Shown in pieces: positions 32,517 to 46,675 of a stretch of DNA of 64,000 nt; the stretch's first letter is position 1; each line of letters begins with the position of its first letter. This DNA comes from Zarea fungicola. Its lineage: Eukaryota; Ascomycota; Sordariomycetes; Hypocreales; Cordycipitaceae. Location of the stretch: contig FWCC01000283.1 of assembly GCA_900169235.1 (NCBI GenBank), forward strand, positions 1 to 64,000, written 5' to 3'. A program made the position numbers and the translations under genes. Below the pieces are notes generated by a model. That model saw nothing but the letters and a program-made list of their open reading frames with translations, ran no database searches and was not told where the DNA came from.

Positions 32517-35500
32517 CGTCACTTTTCACGGCTCTTCTACCTTTCCCCTCATTTAATTAATTAATTTACTTTTTTGGCCCAACGTGACGAGGCATTTTCA
32601 AGCCTCTTGGCAAGCATCTTTTCAATTCTTGCTTGTTGTCCATGTAGTCGTTGACGTACAACTGTGTAGACAAGCTGATCTTGGCAAAAATGCCGAGTGT
32701 TGCGGATTAGGGTCTTGGCAGCTGGCCAAAACAGTGCCGGAGCCGACTGGGCATGAGCCCCAGGCCATTCATCGCATGACGATACACCGTGCGCTCTTTG
32801 CCACCACACTCCCTTTTCCTCACCCTAGATGAGTAAATAGGATAAATTATGGATAGTTCAAGGCTTGACGATGACGACAAGGGAGAAACCGGAGAGCCAT
32901 TATTTGCAAAAGGGCCGAGACGCTAGAGGCGTTGTTTCTTCCCAGTCTCGTGCAAGTACCTGTACCTGTCCTTTCAAGGGGGTGTGCCTTTCTTGTCCCA
33001 AAACTATTTTGAGAGGAGAAGTAAAACTATGTGCTAGACTGGAATATTTATTTGAGAGGATCGCCTCGGGGAGGATATCCACGGCCATTGCGGCTGGGGT
33101 GCAGCGCTCTTTGCTCATGCCTTTGCTAACCTGAGAAGAGCTGAGGCTCAGCTGTGCCCTACATTCTATAGTTTCCAGAGTAATGGGATCATGTAAAGTT
33201 CCCATACCAGTTTTAATTCATGGGCTTATTAGTTTTATAAACACATGTGTAATTTCCTGCGCGTGTTGTGTCGCGTTACAGGCAGTAGCCTTGAGCGGGT
33301 GGCCGACACTGGATTCGCGTGTTGGTTATGACATTCTAATACACTACAAAATTGGCCTCGGCAGAAACTTGCGTGACTTGTAGCATGTGCAATATTAGTA
33401 AACCATTTGGATGAGTTTCGGACACATGTTGACAAAATTTTTGTTGAGTTTTCCGTACTGTCTCGTTGCACTTCAGGAGGAGCGCCTTGGAGGAATCGAA
33501 GGGCTGTTTTATTCGTGCATCAAGCGGTATTTGGATCTCGATAAATAAAAAAAATAGCAAGCAGGAAACTTTGGAGGTGATTACCACTAAATTTAACTGC
33601 GAGTAAAAAAAAGACACAATTAGAGTTCATTGCTGGCAATCCCTATTTTCGAATTTCTGCCGTCGTTGAACTTGCCGTAGAACGAATCTTTGAACGCTTC
33701 TTTAAAATTTTACAAAATACAAAATACACGATTTACAATCAAATAAACTCATGCACACTTCTTGGGCAGATTTTAGATTGATTATCTCCAATATCCAAGC
33801 TCAGTACATGTCGCGCGCCACCCGCGCATGAGTCTTCTAGAGCAGTACACTTGCATCACGAAAGCACGCAGATCCCGCCAGCGCCTAAAACTACCTTCGC
33901 ACTTGGAATAAATAAACCTAGAATTATGGAGCACTGTATTATAACTATGACAAGGTTATTCTTTGTCGCGGCATGGAATGTACTATTTTTAGTGGTCTTT
34001 CAGTTGCTCCCGACAGGGAAATGGCTGGATTGCACTGTGCCATGACGAGTAAGGATGCAATAGACACATAAGAAAAAGGATACACAGGCATATACCTAGG
34101 AACTCACTCCGACGATCCTTCGAAGCGCCAGCATCGGTTCCTCAAATTGCAAGATAACCAACAGGCACTTGTGAATACCAACGCTCTGTCGACCACGCGC
34201 CCACCCCGCCTCGCCAGTTTAACCGGTAAAGCTGCCTCTATTCGCAGTGCTTTCTAGGATAATATAACAATGTGAGATGTAGTCTAATTATTAATCACGA
34301 ATTTTTAGCTGTGGTGGAAGGATTTCTTAGCCTCGTCGGCATTGTACGGTGGTCTTGTTCTAAACTGCACTCATTGAGCGTGCTCGCGGACAATGTGTCG
34401 TCGCTCAACTCACTTATCAATGTCACTAGAGTATACAGGAACCGAAAAACTCTTTCTGGTACCGGCGACATGGATGATGGGGCTGCGGCTGGGATTGGGT
34501 TGCTAGTGATTCCAGCTTCGTGCGGCACCTTGAACACCAAGCTGCGATGTCTCAGCACAAGAGCAACGCCCGAAATCTAATTTATTTCGCGAGCCCTATC
34601 AACAAAAAACACGATGCTTCAATTCTTTGGGTGAATGGGTTGGGGAGAAGGTGGTGATGGCCTGGGCGCCTATGATGTAAATGTAAGCCTAAGAGAAGAT
34701 GGGAGTAGTTGTGACATGGGGTAAACAAAAAAATCAACATAGAAAACTTTGGCACGAAGTGTGCACCATTTTGAATTTAACCAAGCTCTACGTCTTGGTT
34801 TGAAGCACAAAGGCTGAAAGTTGAATGGGCTTGTATACATTAGAAAGCGGCGAATGTATTTGAGAACGGTTTGGATGTGGGCAACAAGGATGTTACCTGT
34901 AAACAGCCATGAACTCCATGGGATGCCTTGGTAGAGATGAGAGGCGGTCGTAACCCCAAAATGGCAATGCTGAAGCTGCTGCTTCTTCGGTGGTGAAGGA
35001 CTCGAGGGGGATAGGATGGCACCAAGACTCATAGACGGGCAAACGACTCAGACCAGTCGGCGAGAACTAGGCATAAATATAAACATCATGTAAGATACGT
35101 TAATAATGGAAGCAAGGATGCAGATTAATTGAAAGGGGCTATGCCAATGTCTCGGCGCTAGTCCGCCGGTAGTAACGTAGCACGCTGCCGAGTTTCCAGC
35201 CAAGCAGATGCTCGGCCGGCACTGTCGTACACGTCTTGGAGCGGTTATTTTAGGAACAAAAAGGTTGTTAAACGGTGCCCTGCAAAGTAATTTCTATGTA
35301 ATTGCTACTGGGTGATATGATTATACGGCTCAGCGGCTATCTTGTCCTCGTATCCAGCCTGCTATAATTGAATGCCTATATAGGGCAGTAATCAGCCAGT
35401 CAGAGGCAGAAATTCTCTGCTAGCCTATTGAAGGAATGTCGGAGGCGCCGGGTTTATTCTGAACTATAGCTTGACTATTGTCATCCTCCATCGGCTAGGC

Positions 35501-36120
35501 TAGGCCGCGGAGGAACGTGTCGTCCCGTAAGCACTACAACCCCGGATAGTCCCGTCCCATTCCCGGCCAATTACAATTTCCCCTAGCCGTACTATCCCTG
35601 TTTCATGGGTTATTTTCCGAGCAGAGCTGGCCTCAATTTGGCAATTCTTTTGTTGGATATCCATAAATACATGTACCCCTGAAGCCTCTCACGGTGCTGA
35701 CTGCCTCCACAACCAAAAGCCAAGAGAAGCCAAGAGCTTTAGTTCAACTCTCTATTTATACCAATAAAACTATTGAATGATATATACTCAATTTAAAATT
35801 CATCTTCAGCCAGATGGCTTTCAAGGTTCAGCCTCACCGTTACGCCGCGTGGCCTAGCTCCGGACGTTAGTATCCGTACGCCACACCTTGGAGTGATGGG
35901 CGAATGGGGTCTCCAGACTGGTTCCTGGAGATATAAACGGTTTTGAGATCATTCTACATGTAGTAACTATTTTATAAACTGTGAGATTTTAGCATCATGG
36001 CTATTTGTGCCAGTGTTCTAGGCCCTCTACTTGCACTTTAGCCTCTTTAGAGAAGCGGCTTTGTGTTCCCAAAATGCTCTATGCAAACATTTGCTGATTG
36101 TAGTAACTGTTGCCATAAAG

Positions 36121-36128
36121 ATATAAAT
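36121..36128 (+). promoter_or_regulatory. TATA-like element of the polyketide synthase
   Basis: ATATAAAT about 110 bases before the proposed start at 36234. The spacing suits a fungal core promoter. Confidence 0.4.
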
Positions 36129-36233
36129 GCGATGAATAGTCTCGGTGAAGAAGCCGTTATACCATCTTTCCACAGCTTGACTCAGATAACCTGACTATTA
36201 TTTCGCGTATTTCAGCCCCAATCACTTATCAAA

Positions 36234-39200
36234 ATGACTTCTGACGACGGCTCTATAACAAACTCCGTACAGGATTCCCCAGTTAGTCGTTTGTTACTTG
36301 CAGCAGCAACATCCGTTGGCTAATTTCAAGGCAGTCCACCGTACCTACTTCACCATGCTCCTCCCCACCGTTGATGTTTAACAGTAACAGGACGATTCCG
36401 CCGGAGCCCATTGCAATTTGCGGCATGGCCCTAAGACTGCCCGGTGGTCTGTCAACACCATCCCAGTTCTGGGACATGTTGATGGACAAGCGGGATACTA
36501 GAGGGCCTTTCCCAAAGACCAGGTTTAACCACTCCAGCTTCTACTCAAAGTCCGGCAAGCCTGGTCATATCATATCATCACACGGCTATTTTCTAGACGA
36601 AAGTGTGGATCTTGGCGCGCTTGACAGCAGCTTCTTCCGCATGCCAAAGCCAGAGGTTGAGCGACTCGATCCCCAACAAAGACTACTACTAGAAGTTGCC
36701 AGAGAGTGCCTAGAAAGTGCAGGAGAGGTAAACTATCGTGGTAAACCCATAGGTACGTTTGTTGGTAGTTACGGAGAAGATTGGCAAGAAATTCAGTTGA
36801 AGGACCCAGAGATTGTCAGCCAATACAAGGTTTCGGGCTATGGGGACTTTGTACTGGCGAACCGCATCGCCTATGAATACAACCTACAGGGACCAAGTAT
36901 GACCATACGCACGGGATGCTCAGCGGCCATGATAGGCTTACATGAGGCTTGCCTGTCCATTGGGGCGGGCCAGTGTGATGCGGCACTGGTCGCAGGCACC
37001 AATCTCATCATGGCACCTGGTCTTTTTACAAGCATGTCAGACAATGGAGTCTTGTCTCCGGACGGCTCATGCAAGACATTTGATGCAACTGCAAACGGCT
37101 ACGCTCGCGGCGAAGCGGTCAACATGCTGTATGTAAAAAGACTGTCCTCGGCTCTCCGAGACGGCAACCCAATCCGCGCTGTAATCCGCGGTACATCGAG
37201 CAACGCAGACGGCCAAACCCCGAGCTTTGCTACGCCAAGCTCCGAGGCACAAGAGCGGATGATAAGAAAGGCTTACGAGTCTGCCGGAATCGTGGACATT
37301 TCAAAGACGGCATTCGTGGAGTGTCACGGCACTGGAACGGCAACTGGAGACCCAATTGAAACAACGGCCGTCGCCCGCATTTTCGGCGACGAAGGCATCT
37401 ACATCAGCAGCGTCAAACCAAATGTGGGACACAGCGAAGGAGCTTCCGGTATTACGTCAATTATCAAGTCTGTTCTGGCTCTAGAAAACAAGACTATCCC
37501 TCCCAACATCAAGTTTACCCGGCCGAATCCAAAAATTCCATTCAAGGATGCAAAGCTTCAGGTCCCCGTCGAGGCTACACCTTGGCCACAGGATCGTTAT
37601 GAACGCATTTCAGTCAACTCATTTGGCATTGGCGGCGCTAATGCCCACGTTATTTTGGAGTCTAGAGACTCTTTTATACCAGACCTTACACCGTTGGCTC
37701 TTGAGACACCGCCGTCATTGGAGGGTCCGCGGCTTCTACTCTACTCTGCCAACACGGCCGATTCTCTACAGAAACAAGTAACCAACAGCAGAGCGCACAT
37801 TGCAGAGCATGCTAAACTCAGTGAGGATATTGCTTATACCCTCGCCATGCGCCGAGACCATCTACCTCATCGAGCATTCGATATCGTGGTTGACGGACAA
37901 GTACAAACCTCACAGGCCGCCAGCAAAGCACCGGGCACCGCACCAGATCTTGTTCTGGTATTCACAGGCCAAGGAGCGCAGTGGCCACAGATGGGCATTG
38001 AACTATTGAAATCAAACAATACGTTTCGAGAATCCTTTGCCAAAATGGATCATGCTCTGCAGGATTTGCCCGGAGGACCCAGCTGGCGGCTAGTTGATGA
38101 ACTGACCAAAGGCAAGGCTCGAAGCAGCATGCACACAGCGGCCATTTCGCAGCCACTGTGCACGGCGCTTCAAGTTGCCTTGGTTGATGCACTTTTCGAG
38201 GTGGGCTTAAAACCCAAGGCGGTTGTTGGCCATTCATCGGGTGAAATCGCAGCCGCGTATGCCGCCGGCAAATGTACTCGGGAAGAGGCAATTGTAGCAG
38301 CGTACTTCCGCGGCGTTGTCTCGAGCGAGGTCACCTCGTCTGGTGCCATGGCGGCCATTGGGATGGGTCCCCAAGATGTCCTCCCTTTCTTGCTTCCCGG
38401 CACGACGATTGCTTGCTACAACTCGCCTGAAAGCATTACGCTGTCTGGCGACAGGATGCAGGTGGAGATTGTGGTAGAGGCCATCAAGAGCGCCAAGCCT
38501 GGTGTCTTTGTGCGTCTGCTGAATGTAGACACAGCGTACCACTCGCATCATATGGCTGCCGTGGGTGACAGTTATGAATCCCTCTCAAAGGCAGCCGTGC
38601 GCGGCACAAGCCGCAATATCGAATGGAAGCCGTTAGTATTCTCCTCTGTGACTGGCAAGCTTCTAGACGAGGGCGGTGCAATGGATGCAAAGTACTGGAG
38701 ATCAAATCTGGAATCTCCAGTAAAGTTTCAGGGCGCAGTGGATAGTTTGTTGGACTTTTCCCACGCTCACGGCCACAACAATTTGCTGTTCCTCGAGGTA
38801 GGACCTCACTCAGCCCTAGCCGGGCCGTTTCGCCAGATATTTTCTCAACGGCCACTTCTGAAATGCCAATACATATCTACTCTTACACGCTCAAAGGATG
38901 CAACTGAGAGCTTTTTGAGCGCAATTGGCCGTCTGTGGCAGCAGAACCTAACGCTGGATTTCAGCAGTCTTATGAATCCGACAGGCTTAGCAAAGGTAGT
39001 ACCAGATCTACCTACATATCCTTGGCAACACGATCATTCTCTGCTATTTGAATCTCGGATCGGACGCGAGTGGAGATTTCGTCGGTTTCCCAAGCATGAG
39101 CTACTTGGCAACATGATCCTGGAATGCAACCCCAACGAGCCATCATTCCGAAACATGCTGTCCTTGGACCAGGTGCCTTGGCTTCGTGATCATCATATCA

Positions 39201-42200
39201 TGGGGAACACCATTTTCCCCTGTGCCGGATATGTGGGAATGGCCGGCGAAGCGGCCCGGCAAATCTGCAGCGGAGACTTTGTCGGATTTGCGCTGCGCAA
39301 TGTCGTCATCTCAACGGCCCTGGTGCTGCACGACTCCAAGCCGACTGAAATAGTCACCACTCTGCAGCGAGAGCAGTTAACCGACAAGCTGGAGAGCGAT
39401 TGGTTCTACTTTACAATTACATCGTTTGATGGTTCTTCTTGGCTGAAACACTGCTTGGGACAGGTTTGCGCACGAGGCAGGGCTCCCCCAAAAGAGGATG
39501 AGACGATGCAAAAGTTGCCCCGCGTCATCCAGGCCAGTGAGTGGTATCGAGAAATGCGCAGAGTGGGAGCCAACTACGGAACGAGTTTCCGCGGTTTAGA
39601 CGCCATCTCATGTTCAACCACACAGAATACTACGCAGGCTGTTGCGACACATACGGTCCACGATGACGAGGAGTTTTATTGCGTGCATCCGACCAAGATT
39701 GACTTTATGCTGCAGCTTTTCGGTGCTGCGGCTTTGCGCGGGCTAGGAAGGAACCTGGCGACACTTGCGGTACCAACGTTTATCGAAAAGCTGGAGGCTT
39801 ATGTTTGCGAATCTGAAATTAATTTGCTCGTCAACGCTGACATGACCGTTCGCGGGGCTCTGCACGGCACTGGTAGCGGTAGAGGCACCAATGGAGAGCT
39901 TGCACTCTTCATGGATGGCGTCAGGCAGAGCCCCCTCGAGCAGGGCAGCGCCGAGAACGATGATCCTCATGCAGGAGCCCGCTTGTTCTGGTCTCCAGAG
40001 GTGGACTTTGTTCAAATGTCCGACATGATCAAGGTGCACGAAGCTGAGGAAAGATGTCTCGATCTGTGCCAACAGCTATATCTTCTCTGCAAGAATGAAG
40101 CCCTGAGGCGACTCGAGGGAGTGGAAATAACAATGCCTCACCTCGAAAAGTTTCACACTTGGATGAAATCGCAACCACAGCCGACTGCATCCTCCACCAT
40201 CGAGACGTTGAAGGCTTCTCTGACTGACACACCATATAGCGCAATTGCCACCGCTGTAGTGAAAGTTTTGGATAACCTTACGGCAATCTTCACTGGTGAA
40301 GTGGAAGCTTTGGAAGTGCTAGTGCCTGATGAGACACTAACAAAATTATACGACTCTATGAACTTGAGTAACCGAGAGGCTCTATTCCGTGCACTTGGTC
40401 ACTCTAGACCCTGTCTGCGAATTCTGGAGATTGGCGCAGGCACCGGAGGCACCTCTAACAAGGTCCTGGATTGGCTACGGGGGCCCGGTGGTGTACATAT
40501 GTACTCCCAGTACACGTACACTGACATCTCGGCAGGATTCTTTGGTGCTGCGGAGGAGAGATTCAAAGAATATCCAAATATCGAGTTTAGAACCCTTGAC
40601 ATATCTCAGGATCCAACAGAGCAGGGGTTCGAGCTGGAGTCCTTCGACCTCATCATTGCCGCCAACGTGTTGCATGCGACACCAGTACTGCAGGACACGC
40701 TGAGAAACGTCCGTAAGCTTCTTCACCCCGAGGGAAGGCTGTATATGGAGGAGCTCTGTTGTGATAGCAAAGCCATCAACTTCGTCATGGGCGTCTTGCC
40801 AGGCTGGTGGCTTGGAGAGGGCGATGGCAGGGCTGATGAGCCGTACATATCCCCTGAAAGATGGGAAACTGCTCTCAAAGGGGCTGGCTTTGAAGGCATT
40901 TATGATTTTGCTGTGGGCGGAGAGGCACCGAATCGCTTTATTGCTCATATCATTGCCAAGCCATCACCCCAGCTGCTACGCACGAAGGAGGTGATTTTGC
41001 TACACGACGTATCGTCTGAAAAGAACGCTCAAGCTTTGCGGAGTCAACTCATAGAGGGCGGTTTCACTGCGTCTCTCCATAACTTCTCCGCTGGGATTCC
41101 GCCCAGTGACGGTGCCGATATCATTGCCCTGCTCGAGACCGAGAAGCCGTATCTTGAAAACGTTAGCAGTGACGATTTGGCGTCTCTTCAGATGCTAGTA
41201 AGGAGTGTCTCTGAAGCCAAGCTCGGACTTTTCTGGATCACTCGCCCGTCTCAGGTGAATTGCACGGATCTGCGCTGGGCGCAGATTCTCGGCACGGCGA
41301 GAGCGTTACGAAGTGAGCTCGGCGTAGACTTTGCGACATGCGAAGTTGACAATAAGATGCCTCTGCCACTGGTTGCACGCGCTTTTGGCAAATTCCACCG
41401 CCGTATTAGGGATGAGCATGTGTTTCCCGAGTATGAGTATGTCATTGATGGCAGCTCGATCCAGATTGCACGGCTGTACCCCGTCGGCGTCAAGGATGAA
41501 CTGCAGGCCAGTACAGACGCGGATGGTATACAGTATTCCCGTAACCTCAAAATTGGAACATTTGGAAAATTGGATACTCTTCACTGGGAGACAACAGCTA
41601 ATGAGACCTTGGGCGACGACCAGCTGCTCATTGAGCCTAAATCTGTCGGGTTGAATTTCAGGGTATGTTTTGGACAAAATGTCACATCTGGGCTAGTATG
41701 GGACTGGAAAAATCTAACTAATTTAACAGGACGTATTGATTGCAATGGGCATAGTTGATTCGACAAGTAACCTGATGGGCCTGGAAGCTGCCGGCGTCGT
41801 TCGCCAAGTCGGGCAACATGTTACGCGATTTGCCCCTGGCGATAGGGTGCTCGCCCTTGGTACTGGTTGCTTTACGACACAGCTTGCCATCGAGTCTCAC
41901 CGGTGTGTAAAGCTTCCAGATTCGCTCTCATTTGAGGCAGGCGCGACAATGCCTATAGTCTACTCTACGGCAATCCACGGTCTTCTCGAGATGGGTCGCC
42001 TTCAAGCCGGTGACAGTGTCCTGATCCACTCGGCATGCGGCGGCGTTGGACTCGCAGCGATTCAAATTTGCCAAATGGCTGGTGCAACTATCTACTGCAC
42101 AGTGAGCAGCGAGGAGAAAATTAGCCACCTAGAAACTCAGTATGGCATACCGCGAGACCGCATCTTCAGCTCTCGTGATGCGTCCTTCCGTGGCGATCTC

Positions 42201-43853
42201 CGCCGTGCTACTCATGGGCGTGGTGTCGACGTTGTATTGAACTCACTTTCTGGTGAGCTCTTGCACGCGTCGTGGGATTGTGTAGCAGAATTTGGGCGCA
42301 TGATTGAGATTGGCAAAAGAGATTTAGAGGGGAACGGCAAGCTTGCGCTGAAGCCATTCCTCCTGAATCGGTCCTACATATGCGTCGATGTTGGACATTT
42401 GGCCGACGTAAGGGGCAGAGAAATTCAGAGGTTAGAAGACTATCATTGGAAATTGGTCGAAATAATACTAACCCGCTGCAGACTCCTCGAAAAAACTATG
42501 GAACTTTACTCCCAGGGCTGCATTCAACCATTAAATCAAGTGACCCAGTTTGCAGTCGATGCAGTCCAGGACGCGTTCCGATTTATGCAACGGGGTCGAC
42601 ACATCGGCAAAATCGTGGTCTCGATGGATCAGACAACTGCTATACATACCAAGAACATAAATCGCCCCGCTGAAGCGAAGATGGATGCCGAGGCCGCCTA
42701 CCTCCTTGTTGGTGGTCTTGGAGGGCTCGGCCGGGTAATTGCAACCTGGCTAGTGTCTCTCGGAGCTAGACACATTGTCTACTTATCGAGAACAACAGGA
42801 AAACCTGGAGACGAAGTGTTTTTCGAAGAGCTTCGAAGCCAAGGATGCAATGTAACTGCAGTTTGCGGTAGTGTTACGTCAATGGCTGATGTTCGTCGAG
42901 CAATTTCTGCCTCCCCCAAGCCTTTGAAAGGCATCATGAACATGTCCATGGTCCTTCATGATCAGTTATTTGTTAATATGTCACATGAGGAGTGGACCGT
43001 AGCGGTGCAACCCAAGGTGCTCGGAACCTGGAATATCCATCACGTCTGTACTGAATTGGGAATCAATCTAGATTTCTTCCTTCTCTTCAGTTCGCTGTCC
43101 GGTATAATGGGACAACGGGGGCAGTCCAATTACGCAAGCGCCAACACTTTCCTCGACTCATTTGTCCAATACCGCCAGTCCATGGGACAACCTGCTGCCG
43201 TTGTAGACATTGGAGTAATGTCTGATCACGGCTATGTCGCTGATAATCCGGTATTGCTGGAGCAGCTACGAACACAGGGCATGCATTGCATCAGGGTCGC
43301 AGAACTGCTTGATTCCATCACCGCAGTTCTCAAAACGCAGCCAAATCCTGAAGGCAATGTCATGTTTTCGAATCCTACCCAGCTAGTCAATGGCCTGCGC
43401 AGCTTAACGCCATTCTCTGATCCTGCTAACCGTGTTCCGTGGAAGGGAGACCGGCGCATGAGTTTCTACTTCAAGAAACCCGCCAGTAAGGATGCATCGA
43501 CATCCAAAGGTGGTGACTCATTGGATCAATTGAAACATTTCATTGCGAAGGTGTCGACGAATCCCGAACTATTGTCCGACACTGAAACACCAAGCTTTAT
43601 ATCCCGCCATATTACAATGTATCTCGCTCGGCTCCTGCTCATGCCCGTGGAAAATGAGGCTGAGATAGATGTCAACATGGCAATTGCAGATGCAGGACTT
43701 GATAGCCTTGTGGCAGTCGAAATGCGCAGCTGGTGGAATAATACATTCGGCTTCGACATTGGTGTTCTCGAGATATTGAGTTCAAGTAGTATGCTAGCTC
43801 TGGGGTTTAGAGCTATTGAAGGTATGAAAGATAAATACGTACAAACTAGCTAG
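36234..43853 (+). CDS. Highly reducing type I polyketide synthase
   Basis: Three exons (36234-36281, 36335-41662, 41730-43853) give 2,499 residues. Domains in order: KS (about 40-460; Cys211 in TGCSAA, then ECHGTGT and KPNVGHSEG), AT (555-870; Ser650 in GHSSGE), DH (935-1230; His969 in HHIMGNTIFP), C-methyltransferase (1330-1530; LEIGAGTGG), ER (1750-2090; SACGGVGLAA), KR (2110-2290; GGLGGLG, Tyr2260) and ACP (Ser2451 in GLDSLV). All key residues are present, so a fully reducing, C-methylating iterative synthase is expected. There is no thioesterase, reductase or condensation domain, so release must be in trans. The second intron is certain because it rejoins ER at NFR/DVLIAMG. The 48-nt first exon (GTTAGT donor, GCTAAT branch) is inferred; otherwise the start is ATG 36374. 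The product cannot be predicted from sequence. Confidence 0.95.
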
Positions 43854-44795
43854 AACGTTTTCAGTGAGGTTTCAACTCTTATTTCTGTAATTCAGACTAT
43901 TAGCCAACTATTTATTTCAAATTATTATATAAAAAGTATGTTTACAGTCTTGCGAAATCTTGCAAGTCAGATTTATAAGTCGCGGAACAAATCTTTTACC
44001 CTCGCATCGACGATTGTCCACTTTTTCCGGCGGTGGCTGTAATAGTCACCGCTACAGCTCTACTGCTCTAAACAGCAAACTATTTATTGGAAGCGCTTCC
44101 TGCACTGCAAAAATTCTTTGCGCTTTATTGCCAAATACAGCCGGATCTGCACGCCTTTGCGAACCCCCGGTGGACTTGCATGCCAGGACCGGGTGTTGGC
44201 CTGACGGCGAGTGGTTCATTTGTTAAGTTCGATTTGGACAGGACTCGACTTAGACAGTCATCTTACGTTCTGGATGAGATTCAGTCGCGGGCATGCCTGC
44301 CAACAATACTCTCAGGCGGGCCAGACCGACGCAGTCGGTAAACATGGTTTGTACATGACTCAACTTACAAAGTTGTCTTATCAGTTCTGGGTGAGATTCA
44401 GTTGCGCCAACAGTAGAGGCAGGCACATGCGTCACATTGCCATTTAACCGACGGTTCTTGGCTGAAAAGCGCTGTACCCACCATCTAGCTGGGCTGACTC
44501 CGACATCTCAGGCAAAAGGCAGATACTCAGTGTGTGCAGACCCACCTGGTTAAACGCATCTGGTTTATTGATTAGTCGAGTCAGAACCTTACATCGCCAG
44601 ACTTGACGCCTGTCGGAATACACGGCAACGGGAACACGTGGCCATGCGGCCGTAATTGGACAAAAAGACAAGGATTGCCCCGTGTGTTAGACTAACGTAA
44701 CCATCACACAACTTGATGACTTTAGCGTGTTCTACCACATCCGATTTGAGCAAGATATTGGTTACTGACCCGACTTGAACTCTCTTAAAGTTACA
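43854..44795. other. Spacer between synthase and hydrolase
   Basis: No gene. Two similar segments, TTCTGGATGAGATTCAG near 44268-44286 and TTCTGGGTGAGATTCAG near 44384-44402, flank partly inverted GGCAGGC/GCCTGCC motifs, indicating small local duplications. The right end is the hydrolase promoter. Confidence 0.45.
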
Positions 44796-45877
44796 ATGGA
44801 GGTGTCACCATTACCCACTCCACAGGAGCATGTCAAACTTCAGCTACTAGATGGCGGTAACTGCATGATGCCGACCGGGTTAATTATTGACAAGGCTCCC
44901 ATGACGCCATACAAGGGATATGACTGGGTCATCTACATCCACCACCCAGCTTCGAATCGGCATGTCCTCTGGGATGTTGGCATGGTGGCAGTAGGCTCTC
45001 CTGGCATTTCTCACATCCTGTTGATGATGCTAACGGTGATACAAGGACCTGTCACAGTACACGCCACGCATGCAAGGATTTTTGAGCCAATTAAACCCAA
45101 ACAGTCCCGAGAAGCCGTTGGAGCAGCAATTGGAGCAGCTGGGAGTCGGCGCACATGATATTGATACTGTGCTATTCAGGTACGTATCCGTAACGCAAAG
45201 CAGAATGTGTCAGTACCAACAAGACGTGTAGCCATGCGCATTGGGATCATTGCCGTCCCATCAAGAATCTATTCCCCAATGCAAAAGGTTATTTTGGACC
45301 GGGAACCACGGAGCACTGCTCCCCTGGACACATAAAATCACCAAAATGCTCGTTCGATGCAGCATTCTTTGATCCTGAGAATGCGACAGAGAATTGGGCT
45401 GAGCTATCTGGTCCATGGGTCCCGTTTGGTGCTTTCGAGCGCGCCACCGACTTTTTTGGAGACGGAAGTCTCTGGCTCGTGGATGCTCCCGGGCATATGC
45501 CAGGAAATCTCTTTGCGGCCGCCCATATTGGAAACGGAGATTGGGTTGTTCTCGGCGGCGACTGTTGCCATGCAAGGTATGGGTAGTTTCGCGGCATACT
45601 AATGAATGTTTACTAAACACCAGGCAGGTCCATATTGGATGGAACGGATAGCATTGCCGAATTCGACAATGGTAAAGGGGGCAAGTCCTCCATGCATGAG
45701 GATCTCCCCGTCGCAAAGGAAACAATTATTAAGATCCGTCAAATGGAAAAGACCAACGGCCTGCATGTGGTTCTCTCGCACGATGAGACTTGGCTGCGCA
45801 AAGGCACGGATACAGTGCTCATGTCATTATTAACTGAAGAGACCAAGATCCTTCAAAAGAAGATGGCTTCTGAATAG
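44796..45877 (+). CDS. Metallo-beta-lactamase-fold hydrolase
   Basis: Four exons (44796-44990, 45058-45179, 45232-45576, 45628-45877) join in frame to 303 residues, with introns of 67, 52 and 51 bp. The zinc motif HAHWDH is at about residues 107-112, split by the second intron just before the first His. Further metal ligands are the Asp in VLGGDCCHAR and the His in VVLSHDETW. Family members include lactonases and, in fungal polyketide clusters, stand-alone thiohydrolases that release the chain from the carrier protein. Its place immediately after a synthase lacking a release domain makes that role attractive, but this is inference; a lactonase or detoxifying hydrolase is possible. There is no signal peptide. 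The first intron's GTAGGC donor is the weakest join. Confidence 0.85.
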
Positions 45878-46675
45878 AGATAGTTTGCAGAGTATGGTTG
45901 CTATTCTCCTTCTACGTTGAGTAGGAAGAAGCTGGAAGCGACACCTAGCCTGTCGCTGCAGCCACAGCAGCTTCTGAGCCGGCAACGGCAATTTAGGTTT
46001 GGGTGGGCATATAAACTTGGCCAAGTGCTCTGCCACTAATTACTTTACTCAGAGGGCTTTGGCATAATAGCAGTGAAACTTTGAATAGAATTAAATGAAT
46101 ATTTTATGGCAGACGAGCGAGACAAATGAGCTTGCCTCCAGAATGAATTTATTTTCTCGGTGTTTCAGTATCCTCAAACAATTACCTGTCCTATAAATCG
46201 CAGTTAGTCTACTTCTAGAGCAAGTTGGGTTCTCTAAAGAGTATTGTTTGCATGTGAGTATCTGTCGCTTTCTCACGAAAGGAAGCTTATTGTTCTAAAC
46301 GTGATCAGTTTTCTCGCCAGAATGGGAGGAAAAAAATGAAAGATTGAAAAATCAATGATGCAACGATCAAGCAAGACAATAGAGCGATATACAGATACTC
46401 GTGGGGGAAGTATCCCGGTAGCCAGGACGTCTAGATTGCGAAAGTACTGGTAGTCATCTTTGGCCTTCCATTGGGGAAACTGAACGGCCTTTGAGGGCTA
46501 ACAAAGTTACTTAACAAGTCAATAAGCCTACATCGGTTAATGCAATTCAATTACAGTGTCATACTACTGTAGGAATATGAAAGCAGTCCTAGGCGGACTG
46601 TGGCGTCTGTACTACCAGGTACCGGGGTCATGTTAATGAGTCGATATGTTGTCGAAACCACGGTAGCCTGGAATA
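45878..46675. other. Non-coding gap
   Basis: Nothing supported between the hydrolase and the decayed SDR. Confidence 0.4.

Larger units (their letters stand above)
30017..36233. other. Six-kilobase gene-poor region before the synthase
   Basis: No supported gene. Seen here are an AAGC tetranucleotide run near 30188-30209, poly-A and poly-T tracts (30446-30459; 32203-32219), and an inverted repeat near 32395-32516. The last few hundred bases hold the polyketide synthase promoter with ATATAAAT at 36121-36128, about 110 bases before the start. Confidence 0.45.
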
